Below are positions 8,728 to 17,282 of a DNA stretch of 64,000 nt, piece after piece. Origin of the DNA: Holophagales bacterium (GTDB lineage: Bacteria; Acidobacteriota; Thermoanaerobaculia; UBA5066); assembly GCA_016716705.1 (NCBI GenBank), contig JADJVF010000038.1, positions 19,336-83,335 on the forward strand, given 5' to 3'. The notes below the pieces were generated by a model, which saw only the letters and a program-made list of their open reading frames with translations, was not told the origin of the DNA and searched no databases. Each line of letters opens with the position of its first letter. Position 1 is the first letter of the stretch. The translations under genes were made by a program, and so were the position numbers.

Positions 8728-9633
8728 GTGATTCTTCCCGAGGGCTTCACGCAGGAGCTGCTCGACCACCTGAACGACGGCGTCTACTTCGTCGATTGCG
8801 ACAGGAAGATCACGTTCTGGAACCGGGGCGCCCAGTCCATCACGGGCTGGGCGTCCCGCGACGTCATCGGCCGGGCCTGCCCCGAGGCGGTCCTCAGGCA
8901 CGTCGACGCCGAGGGGAACGAGCTCTGCCGGAGCGGCTGCCCGATCTCGGCCGCGCTCGCCGACGGGAAGCCGCACAGGGCCGACGTCTTCCTCCCCCAC
9001 AGGGCGGGGCACCGGGTCCCGGTGCGCGTCGAGGTCGTCCCGGTCCGCGATGCGTCGGGGACCGTCGTCGGCGCGGTCGAGGTCTTCACGGACCAGACCG
9101 AGCGGATGGAGGCGATCCGCCGCGTCGAGGAGCTGACCGAGATCGTCTTCCTCGACCCGCTCACGGGCATCGGGAACCGGCGCTACGCCGAGGTCGTCCT
9201 CGAGGAGAAGATGGCCGAGCTGACGCGCTACGGTTTCCGGTTCGGCGTCCTCTTCGTCGACGTCGACCGCTTCAAGGAAGTCAACGACTCCCGCGGACAC
9301 GACGTGGGCGATGCCGTGCTGAAAATGGTCGCGACGACGCTCGCCCGCTCGGCTCGCTCACTCGACTTCGTCGGGCGTTGGGGGGGTGAGGAGTTCGTCG
9401 TCCTCCTCGCGAACGTGACCGACTTCAATCTCCCCCTCGTGGCCGATCGGGCCCGGCGCCTCGTCGAGCATTCGGAGCTGCCGCTGACGGATGGATCGCT
9501 GAAGGTCACGGTCTCGATCGGCGCGACGCTGGTGAGGAAGGGCGAGGAGATCGCCGACATCCTGAAGAGGGCCGACGGCCTGATGTACGAGGCGAAGTCG
9601 GCCGGGCGAAACCGGGTCGTCGTCCGCCTCTGA
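8728..9633 (+). CDS. PAS-GGDEF diguanylate cyclase
   Basis: Predicted 301-residue cytoplasmic enzyme making cyclic di-GMP. An N-terminal PAS domain (about 8-125; LLDHLNDGVYFVDCDRKITFWNRGAQSITGW) contains a Cys cluster (ACPEAV...NELCRSGCPIS), followed by a GGDEF domain (about 140-300). The active-site loop is GGEEF at 219-223, with an intact inhibitory I-site RSLD at 210-213, so product feedback is expected. It starts with GTG 19 bases after korB on the same strand and may be co-transcribed with it, which would tie second-messenger output to the redox or carbon state sensed by the PAS domain. The signal bound by the PAS domain is unknown. Confidence 0.9.
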   Translation: MILPEGFTQELLDHLNDGVYFVDCDRKITFWNRGAQSITGWASRDVIGRACPEAVLRHVDAEGNELCRSGCPISAALADGKPHRADVFLPHRAGHRVPVRVEVVPVRDASGTVVGAVEVFTDQTERMEAIRRVEELTEIVFLDPLTGIGNRRYAEVVLEEKMAELTRYGFRFGVLFVDVDRFKEVNDSRGHDVGDAVLKMVATTLARSARSLDFVGRWGGEEFVVLLANVTDFNLPLVADRARRLVEHSELPLTDGSLKVTVSIGATLVRKGEEIADILKRADGLMYEAKSAGRNRVVVRL

Positions 9634-9660
9634 CGGTCGACGACCCGGTCCCTTCCAGGT

Positions 9661-12600
9661 TCAGCGGATCTCGGCGCTCCGCGGGCGCCGCGGCGTGACC
9701 GGCAGCTCCGGCTCGCCGATGGGAACGGACAGCTCCTCGACAGCCGCCTCGAGCCCCTCCGGTCCGACCAGCTCGACGCGGAAGACCCCGATCGCGCCCC
9801 AGGCAGAGAGATCGTGGCGGGCTTCCTCGGCGGCGGCGAGTACGAGCCGCCGCTCGACGACGACGTTTCCGTCTGCGTCCAGAAGGCGCAGGAACGCCAC
9901 GGCCTCCCCGCCACCGTCGAGGCGGCGAAGAAGAAGCGTGGTCCCGGGTTCCACCTCGACGCGGCCGAGCGCCAGCCGGCCGTCCCGCTCGCGGTCCAGC
10001 GACCGGACCGAGGTGCCCGTCGCCTCCCTCGAGGCCGAGGCCGGAAGGACGTTGATCGTCGTCGACTTCGAGGACGAACCAGAGCCATTGGAGGCGACGA
10101 GGACGACGACCTTCGGACCGGCGGCCGGGAACGTGACCGTGGGCGACTGGACGGTCGTCGCGGTCATCCCGTCACCGGGGAACCAGAGCCAGCTCGTCGC
10201 CTGCGGCGAGGACGTGTCCGTGAACGTCACTGCGCGGCCGGCAACGATCGAAGCGGGGACGGAGAAGCTCGCCACGGGCGCCGCGAGCGAGTAGACCGGG
10301 CTCGAGGCTTCCGCTCCCGGCCCCTTCTCGGGGTCGCACGCGTAGGCGCGGACGAAGAGCTGGACCGGGTCGATCGCCCCACGAGGCGGCGCCGACGCCG
10401 TCGTCTCCAGCGCAGACGTCCAGGCGCCTCCGTTGATCCTCCACTCGTAGCGCGTCGGAGGGAACCCGGAAGCCGGAGCACCCCATCCGAGGGCGAGGAA
10501 GTCCGTCGCCGTGACCGGTCCCTGCGGGTTTCCTCGCGGCGTCACGACGGGCGAGACGGGGGCCGCGGGCGGCCCGCAGACGGTGATCGTCGCGGACACG
10601 GCCATCGGCGAACCGCCTCCGGGCGACGGCGTGCTGCTCCCCGGGTCGAACGCGAACGAGATCGTCGTGGACCCCGGCGCGGCCGCCGAGGAGGCCTGGA
10701 ACGAGAACGCCACCGGCGCGTACGCCGGTGCCAGGAGCACGGCCCGCTCCGGCGTGACCGTGACTCCCGGCGGGAGCTCGGACTTCGCCACGGTCACGAC
10801 GATGTCGGCGGTCGGGGCGCAGGCCCCGGCCACGATCGACGCGACCATCGCGGCCGGCGTCCCGCCGGCGTTCAGGGTGAGGGCAGACGGTGTCACCACG
10901 GGGGTGATGTCGGGAGGCAGAACGTTGGCGACGAACGTCGCCTCGCCGCTGATGCCCCGCGGGTCGCTCACGAGAACCGTAAGGGTCATCGGACCAGCCG
11001 GCGCTCCCGGGGCGGCGCTGACCGTGAAGGACACGACGCGCGAAGGCGGCAGCTCCGGCACCGGGATCGTCGATGGCGTCACCGTCAGCGTGGGAGGGAG
11101 ACCGGGGAACGAGACGGTCGGAGTCCCGACGTAGCCGTCGAGGGAGCTGATCGTCAACGTGTTGGAGCCCGAGGCTCCTCCCGGGCAGACATCGACCGCG
11201 GGCCTCTCGACCGCAACTCCGATCCGGCCGTTCCGGACGACGGTGACCGGGGTCTTCGTCGTCTTGGGCGCCCCCGTGGACGGCTGGAAGACGAACGTCG
11301 CCTCCACGGCCCCCGCGGGGAACCGAAGCGGCGGCGGTGAACGTGAAGACGACAGGAGTGAACGAAGGAGCCACGAGGTCGCCCGAAGCGGGCGTCACCG
11401 TGACGCCGGCCGGAAGGCCGGTGGGAGTGACGGTGATGCTGGAGGGCGGAGAACAGGCGCCGGGGGCCAGGGACGCCGTGACCGTGGCGGGTTCGCCGCC
11501 TGAAATGAGCTCGATCGTCGCAGGCGAGAGGACCGGAGCGAAGTCGGCGACCCTGACGTCGACGACGAAGGTCGAGGAGGCGGACGGCCCGTAGGGGTCC
11601 GACACCAGAACGTTCACGACCTGCGGGCCGGGAAGCGCCCCCGCAACGGCCGTGATCTCAAAGCCGATGGACTGCGCCGAGAGCAGCTCGCCGACCGAGA
11701 TCGGGTTCGGCGCAATCCTGAGCGCGGTCGGCAGGAGCGGGAACGTGACGGTCGGCGAACCCGCGTAACCATCCAGGGGTGTGATGGTCACGGAGTTGGT
11801 CACTGCCGGCCCTCCGGGACAGGCGCTCAGGTTCGGGATCTCCACCGTCATCGACAAGGCTCCCGCCGAGCCGACCTCGACGGAGAGGGTTGCCGTCTTT
11901 GCCGGCCCTCCGTCGATCGAGAAGGTGAAGGTGACGGTCGCCGTCCCGAGCGCCGCCGATTCGGACGCGGCGATCGTGAAGTTCGCGGCCTGGAACGACG
12001 GCCCGGTGAGGAGGACTTCCGGCGGATTCACGGTCACGCCCGCGGGGATCGAGGTGGGAGTCACCAGGATGCTCGACTGCGGCGGGCACGGAGTGAGACC
12101 GACCGAAGCCGAAACGTCTGCCGAAGGACCAGTCCGCCAGAGGGAAACCCCCGACGGATTGATCGAAGGGAAGAAGTCCGCGACGCCCACGTTCACGGTG
12201 ATGGTCGTCTGTACGCTGATCCCGGCCTGGTCCTGGACCAGGACGTTCACGGTCCTCGGGCCCGCGGTCATGCCCGCGGCGGCGGAGACGGCGAAGGAGA
12301 CCGTCTGGGCCGGGGGAAGCATCGGCACGATGATGGGCGAGGGGGTGATCGTGAGCCCCGCCGGGAGGCCGGGGAACGTCACGGTCGGCGAACCCTGATA
12401 GCCGTTCACGGGCGTGATCGTCACGCTGTTCTGGACGGCCGGACCGCCGGAGCAGACCGACATCGCAGCGGCACCTGGTGCCACCAGGACGCCTGGCGGT
12501 GGCAGGACGGTCAGCGTGAACGTCGAGGTGCCGGCCGGGGCAGGAGAGTTCTGCACCGAGATCGGGTAGTTTCCGGGCGGGGTCGTCGGGCTGACGGAAA

Positions 12601-13255
12601 TCTGGAACTCGACGATCTCGCTTTGCAGAACCTGGTCGGGAGCGCCGGGGCTTCGGCCCAGGGGCTGGTAGGTCACCGGAGACGGAACCGTCGTCACGCC
12701 AGCAGGGACCCCCGAGAAGCCGAGCGTCTGGGTTTGGTAGAACAGCTGAGGGTTGTACGGACTGATCCACGCCGACAGAAGGCCGGAGGTGGTACCGGCG
12801 ACCACGTTCACCGTGCCCGGCGAAATGGTGATGCCCTGGACGACGAGCTGGAACTGCCAGCTGCCTGCTCCCGTCGGACCGTTCTCGACCAGGATCGGGT
12901 AGGTACCCGGCACGGTCCCCGGGCCGACCTGGAGCTGGAATGGAACCGTGATCTCCGCCTGGCCCGCGAAGACGGTATAGGAGAGCGGGGACGGAATCGT
13001 CGTCACGCCGGCTGGCAGGCCGGCGAACGTCAATGTCTCGGTCCCGTCAGGGGGAAGCACAGGGGGAACGCCGACGTCAAAGAAGACCTGCGCCTCCAGG
13101 TCAACAGGCGCGTCTCCAGGTATGACGGGGAGCTCGTAGACGTCATAGCCGTAGTACCCGGGGGTCCGGATCACGATCGTGGCCGCCGCAGGGGCCGCGG
13201 CAATCAGGCCGAAGGCAATCAGGACCAGACCGCGAAGCGCCGCTCTTTGCGACAT
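9661..13255 (-). CDS. Very large exported protein with tandem Ig-like repeats and PKD domain, frameshifted
   Basis: ATG at 13255 follows a good AAAGGAG site and starts a signal peptide (RGLVLIAFGLIAAAPAAAT). Corrected length is about 1197 residues. After two N-terminal beta domains come three tandem units of about 211 residues, each beginning with a Cys-Gly motif (CSGGPAVQNSVTITPVNGY, CPGGPAVTNSVTITPLDGY, CPGGASGSNTLTISSLDGY; near 12453, 11820 and 11185). Next are a fibronectin-like segment (TRYEWRINGGAWTSAL), a PKD domain (SWLWFPGDGMTATTV) and a C-terminal beta domain. The frame is broken by one extra C in the run at 11310-11314. It is probably a cell-surface or secreted adhesin-like protein; no sortase or PEP anchor was seen. 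Confidence 0.8.
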
Positions 13256-13390
13256 CGTCGCTCCTTTCGTCGCTGGCATCCGCCTTTGGTGCTCTCGAAG
13301 CGGGTGCCGGATCAATGGGCCGGTGACTCGACTCTAGCAGCTTTTCATCGAGGCGGCGCAGATCAACGGGTCGGTTTATTCTCGTCGCGA

Positions 13391-14326
13391 ATGTTCCTGA
13401 AACGCGGGTCCCCACCCCTCATCACGCTCCTCGTCGCGCTCCTCGTGACGCTGGGCCTTCCAGGCTGCTCCGTCCGGACGGTCGCCGTGAACGGCCTGGC
13501 CGGGGCGCTCGCCGCGGGGGGCGACATCTATGCTTCCGACGACGATCCCGAGCTCGTCGCGGCCGCCGTCCCTTTCGGCCTGAAGACGATCGAGGCCCTT
13601 CTCGCCGAGACGCCGAAGCACGACGGCCTCCTCCTGGCGGCGACCAGCGGCTTCACCCAGTACGGGTACGCCTTCGTCCAGGCGGAGGCCGACTTCGCCG
13701 AGGAGAAGGACCTCGCCCGGGCCACCGCGCTCCGCGACCGCGCCCGAAAGCTCTACTCGCGCGCTCTCCGCTACGGTCTCCGCGGGCTCGAGGTGCGTCA
13801 CCCCGGCTTCGAGGCAGGGCTCCGGGACGACGGTCTTCGCGAGAAGACCCTCGCAGCCACGACGAAAGCCGACGTCCCTCTCCTCTACTGGACCGGAGCG
13901 GCCTGGGGCGCAGCGATCTCGCTCTCCAAGGAGAACGCCGACCTGACGGCGGACCAGGGGCTCGTCGAAGCTCTCGAACGGAGGGCACTGGCCCTCGACG
14001 AGGGTTTCGGTCAGGGGTCGATCCACGACTTCTTCATCGCCTTCGAGGGCGGGCGTCCAGCGGCCGCTGGCGGTTCCGTGGAACGCGCACTGGCGCACCT
14101 CGGGCGCGCCATCGCCCTCTCGGGCGGAAAGCGGGCGGCACCGTACGTCTCCTTCGCCGAAACCGTTTCGGTCGGAACGCAGAACCGCGCCGACTTCGTG
14201 ACGCTTCTGAACAAGGCCCTCGCCATCGATCCTGATGCCGTACCTGAGCTACGGCTCGCCAACACCGTCTCGCGGCGCCGCGCCGCCTGGCTCCTCGCGC
14301 GCGCCGACGAACTCTTCCTGGAGTAG
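13391..14326 (+). CDS. TRAP transporter TatT component family lipoprotein
   Basis: Predicted 311-residue lipoprotein: signal peptide with lipobox LGLPGC, then a mainly helical TPR-like body (SDDDPELVAAAVPFGLKTIEALLAE; RARKLYSRALRYGLRGLEVRHPG; YWTGAAWGAAISLS). This matches the TatT family, periplasmic TPR lipoproteins known to associate with TRAP substrate-binding proteins. The next gene, 4 bases downstream, is such a binding protein, which supports the assignment. ATG at 13391 is chosen because it gives the complete lipoprotein signal. The gene is divergent from the large Ig-like protein, with 135 bases between them for promoters. Confidence 0.82.
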   Translation: MFLKRGSPPLITLLVALLVTLGLPGCSVRTVAVNGLAGALAAGGDIYASDDDPELVAAAVPFGLKTIEALLAETPKHDGLLLAATSGFTQYGYAFVQAEADFAEEKDLARATALRDRARKLYSRALRYGLRGLEVRHPGFEAGLRDDGLREKTLAATTKADVPLLYWTGAAWGAAISLSKENADLTADQGLVEALERRALALDEGFGQGSIHDFFIAFEGGRPAAAGGSVERALAHLGRAIALSGGKRAAPYVSFAETVSVGTQNRADFVTLLNKALAIDPDAVPELRLANTVSRRRAAWLLARADELFLE

Positions 14327-14330
14327 ACCG

Positions 14331-15371
14331 ATGAAAAGCCGCTCCCGCGCTGCCGCCTCCACGCGGCTGTTCCTTCCTTCGCTCGCCCTCCTCCTCGCGG
14401 GGGCCCTCCCCGCCCGCGCACAGGTCGTCGTGAAGATGGCGACGCTCGTCCCCGACGGCTCGAAGTACCACCTCATCCTCAAGGAAATGCTGGAGAAGTG
14501 GAAGACGTCGACCCAGGGGCGGGTCACCGCGCGTCTCTACCCCGGGAGCGTCGCGGGCGACGACCAGGACGTCGTCCGCAAGATGCGCCTCGGGAGCCTG
14601 AACGCCGGCCTCCTGACGAGCTCCGGCGTCTCGGCCGTCGACCCGTCGGTCATGGCCCTTCAGATCCCGATGCTCTACTCCTCGTACGAGGAGATCGACC
14701 ACGTCCTCTCGGTGATGGGGCCGAGGCTCGAGGCCTCGATGGCCTCGAAGGGTTTCGTCGTCCTCGCCTGGGCCGACGGCGGCTGGGTCCGCTTCTTCAC
14801 GAAGACACCGGTGCGCACGCCGGACGAGCTGAAGCCGCTCAAGCTCTTCGCCTGGGGGAACGACACGGACGCCCTCGAGATCTGGAAAGGGGCCGGCTTC
14901 AACCCGGTCCCGCTTCCCTCGACGGAGATCTCCACGGCGCTCCAGACCGGCCTCGTCTCGGCCCTCCCGTCGCCGCCGACCGCCGCCGTCCTCCTCCAGT
15001 GGTACCAGCACGCGAAGTACATGACCGACGTGAAGTGGGGGCTCCTGCTCGGCGCGATGCTCGTCAACAAGAGCACCTGGGACAAGATCTCGGCGGAGGA
15101 CCAGGCCTCGCTCCGCGCGGCCGCCGCCGAGGCGGGCGCGCGCCTCCGCGCCGAGGCCCGGACCTCCGAGGAGCGCGACATCGCGGCGATGAAGGCGCGG
15201 GGCCTGAACGTCGTCGCCGTCGACGCGAAGGCCGAGGCCCTCTGGCGGACCGCCGCCGAGGCGGCCTACCCGAAGGTTCGCGGGAAGATCGTCCCCGAGG
15301 CGTCGTTCGACGAGGCTCGGAGGATCCTCGCCGACTACCGCGCCAAGAAGGCGACGGCGCCGAAGAAGTGA
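14331..15371 (+). CDS. dctP: TRAP transporter substrate-binding protein, DctP family
   Basis: Predicted 346-residue periplasmic solute receptor that delivers a carboxylate-type ligand to the TRAP permease. Signal peptide MKSRSRAAASTRLFLPSLAL ends near ARAQ. The mature protein begins with the usual first strand VVVKMATLVPDGSKYHLIL and keeps DctP landmarks such as VARLYPGS-like and KAGLN-like segments (RVTARLYPGSVAGDD; MRLGSLNAGLLTS). The conserved ligand-binding arginine region corresponds to GGWVRFFTKTPVRTPDEL. Ligand cannot be deduced. It lies between the TatT lipoprotein and the permease, and its stop overlaps the GTG start of the latter (15368-15371). Confidence 0.88.
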   Translation: MKSRSRAAASTRLFLPSLALLLAGALPARAQVVVKMATLVPDGSKYHLILKEMLEKWKTSTQGRVTARLYPGSVAGDDQDVVRKMRLGSLNAGLLTSSGVSAVDPSVMALQIPMLYSSYEEIDHVLSVMGPRLEASMASKGFVVLAWADGGWVRFFTKTPVRTPDELKPLKLFAWGNDTDALEIWKGAGFNPVPLPSTEISTALQTGLVSALPSPPTAAVLLQWYQHAKYMTDVKWGLLLGAMLVNKSTWDKISAEDQASLRAAAAEAGARLRAEARTSEERDIAAMKARGLNVVAVDAKAEALWRTAAEAAYPKVRGKIVPEASFDEARRILADYRAKKATAPKK

Positions 15372-17185
15372 ACGCCGGCGCCGTCCTTCGACGAAGCGAG
15401 CAGGGGCTCCTCGTCGCGGCGCTTGCCGTTGCGACGGTCCTCCCCCTCGTCGACGCACTGGGACGCCCGCTTGGCGGGTTCCACGTCCCCGGAGCAGGTT
15501 CGATCCTCCAGCTCGTCACGCTCTGGACCGCCTTCGTCGGCGGACTCCTCGCGACCCGCGAAGGGACGCACCTGACCCTGTCCACCGCCGAGCTCCTCGG
15601 CAGCGGCCGCGCCCGCCGGCTCGCGCGACTCTTCGCCCTCTCCGTGGCGGCCGCGGTCTGCGCGGTTCTCGCCTGGGCGAGCGTCGGCCTCGTGAGGGCC
15701 GACAGGGAGCAGGGAAAGATCCTCTCCTTCGGCCTGCCCGAGTGGGTCGCCGAGACGATCATGCCCGCCGCCCTCCTGCTGATGGCGGTGCGGTTCGCCT
15801 GGAGTGCGTCGGAAGGGACGCGAGGACGCATCGCGGCCCTCGTGACGCTCGCATCCCCCTTCCTGCTGTCGTTCGTACCCGAAGCGGCCGCCCCGAGGCT
15901 CGTCCTGCCGCTCGCCGCGCTCATCCTCCTCGCCGCACTTCTCGGAGCGCCGGTCTTCGTGGCGATGGGGGGCCTCGCGCTCCTTCTCTTCTGGAAGGAC
16001 GCCGTGCCGGTTGCCGCGGTCTCCGCCGAGGTCTACCGCCTCATCTCCTCGCCGACCCTCCCGGCGATTCCACTCCTGACCGCCGCGGGGTACATCCTGG
16101 CGGAGGGCGGCGCCTCGACGCGCCTCGTCCGCTTCTTCCGCGCTCTCTTCGGCTGGATGCCGGGCGGCCTCGCGGTGATGGTCGCGGCGGTCTGCGCCCT
16201 CTTCACGACGTTCACGGGCGGCTCGGGCGTGACGATCATCGCCCTCGGCGGCCTCGTCTACCCGATCCTCCGCGACGACGGCTACCCCGAGGGGTTCTCC
16301 CTCGGCCTCGTGACGGCCTCCGGAAGCCTCGGCCTCCTCTTCGCGCCGTCGCTTCCCGTCATCCTCTACAGCGTCGTCGCGTCGGTCCCGGCCGACTCGC
16401 TTTTCATCGCGGGCCTCGTTCCGGGACTCCTGCTCGTCGTCCTGACGGCGGCGTGGGGCATCCGGCAGGGGCTCCGGCTCGACGCGGCGGGCCGCCAGAG
16501 GCCCCGCTTCCAGCTGCGCGAGCTGGCGGCCTCGTTCTGGCAGGCGAAATGGGAACTGGCGCTGCCGGTCCTCGTCATCGTCCTCTTCGCGAGCGGCTTT
16601 TCGTCGATGGTCGAGGCGTCGGCTGCGGCGTGCGCCTACGCCGCCGTCGTCGAGTGCTTCATCACCCGCGACATCCACCCCTTCCGGCAGCTCCCCGGGG
16701 TCCTCGTGAAGGCGGGAGCGCTCATGGGCGCCGTCCTCATCCTCCTCTCGGTCGCCATGGGGCTGACGAGCTGGCTCGTCGACGCGCAGGTCCCGACGGC
16801 GCTCCTGGACTGGGTGAAGCTCCACGTCTCCTCGCCGCTCGTCTTCCTTCTCGTCCTGAACGTGATCCTGCTCGTCCTCGGGAGCGTCCTCGAGATCTAC
16901 TCGGCCATCGTCATACTGGCGCCGCTCGTCGCGCCGATGGGGGCCGCGTTCGGGATCGACCCGATCCACCTCGGCGTCATCTTCCTGGCAAACCTCGAGC
17001 TCGGCTTCCTCTTCCCGCCGGTCGGGCTCAACCTCTTCCTCTCCTCGTCGCGCTTCGGCGTCCCGCTGCCGAAGCTCTACCGCCACGTCGTGCCGTTCCT
17101 CCTGATCCTCGGCGCGGGCGTCCTCCTCATCACCTACGTCCCGGCGATGTCGACGGGGATCCTCTCGCTGCTCGGGAAGAGGTAG
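15368..17185 (+). CDS. TRAP transporter fused small-large permease (DctQM)
   Basis: Predicted 605-residue inner-membrane protein with about 16 hydrophobic segments. The first 170 residues form a four-helix DctQ-like small subunit (LWTAFVGGLLATREGTHLTL is typical), fused to a DctM-like large subunit (ALFTTFTGGSGVTIIALGGL; GSLGLLFAPSLPVILYSVVA; LEIYSAIVILAPLVAPMG). This subunit drives sodium-coupled import using substrate presented by DctP. GTG start overlaps the dctP stop by 4 bases, so the three TRAP genes form one operon. A strong inverted repeat just after the gene likely ends the transcript. Confidence 0.88.
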   Translation: MNAGAVLRRSEQGLLVAALAVATVLPLVDALGRPLGGFHVPGAGSILQLVTLWTAFVGGLLATREGTHLTLSTAELLGSGRARRLARLFALSVAAAVCAVLAWASVGLVRADREQGKILSFGLPEWVAETIMPAALLLMAVRFAWSASEGTRGRIAALVTLASPFLLSFVPEAAAPRLVLPLAALILLAALLGAPVFVAMGGLALLLFWKDAVPVAAVSAEVYRLISSPTLPAIPLLTAAGYILAEGGASTRLVRFFRALFGWMPGGLAVMVAAVCALFTTFTGGSGVTIIALGGLVYPILRDDGYPEGFSLGLVTASGSLGLLFAPSLPVILYSVVASVPADSLFIAGLVPGLLLVVLTAAWGIRQGLRLDAAGRQRPRFQLRELAASFWQAKWELALPVLVIVLFASGFSSMVEASAAACAYAAVVECFITRDIHPFRQLPGVLVKAGALMGAVLILLSVAMGLTSWLVDAQVPTALLDWVKLHVSSPLVFLLVLNVILLVLGSVLEIYSAIVILAPLVAPMGAAFGIDPIHLGVIFLANLELGFLFPPVGLNLFLSSSRFGVPLPKLYRHVVPFLLILGAGVLLITYVPAMSTGILSLLGKR

Positions 17186-17238
17186 ACGCGGTGGATCGGC
17201 AGAATGGACCGGACCGGTCGAAGCGGGAGGAACGCGAG

Positions 17239-17268
17239 GGGCCGCGGGCGCCCTGGCGCCCGCGGCCC
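17239..17268. terminator. Bidirectional terminator-like hairpin between convergent genes
   Basis: A perfect 14-bp inverted repeat (GGGCCGCGGGCGCC, 2-base centre, GGCGCCCGCGGCCC) lies between the stop of the TRAP permease (17185) and the stop of pta (17283), which converge. The stem is almost pure G+C. There is no U-run on either side, so it may act as a Rho-assisted or road-block terminator rather than a textbook intrinsic one. Confidence 0.6.
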
Positions 17269-17282
17269 TCCGGCAAACTCTG

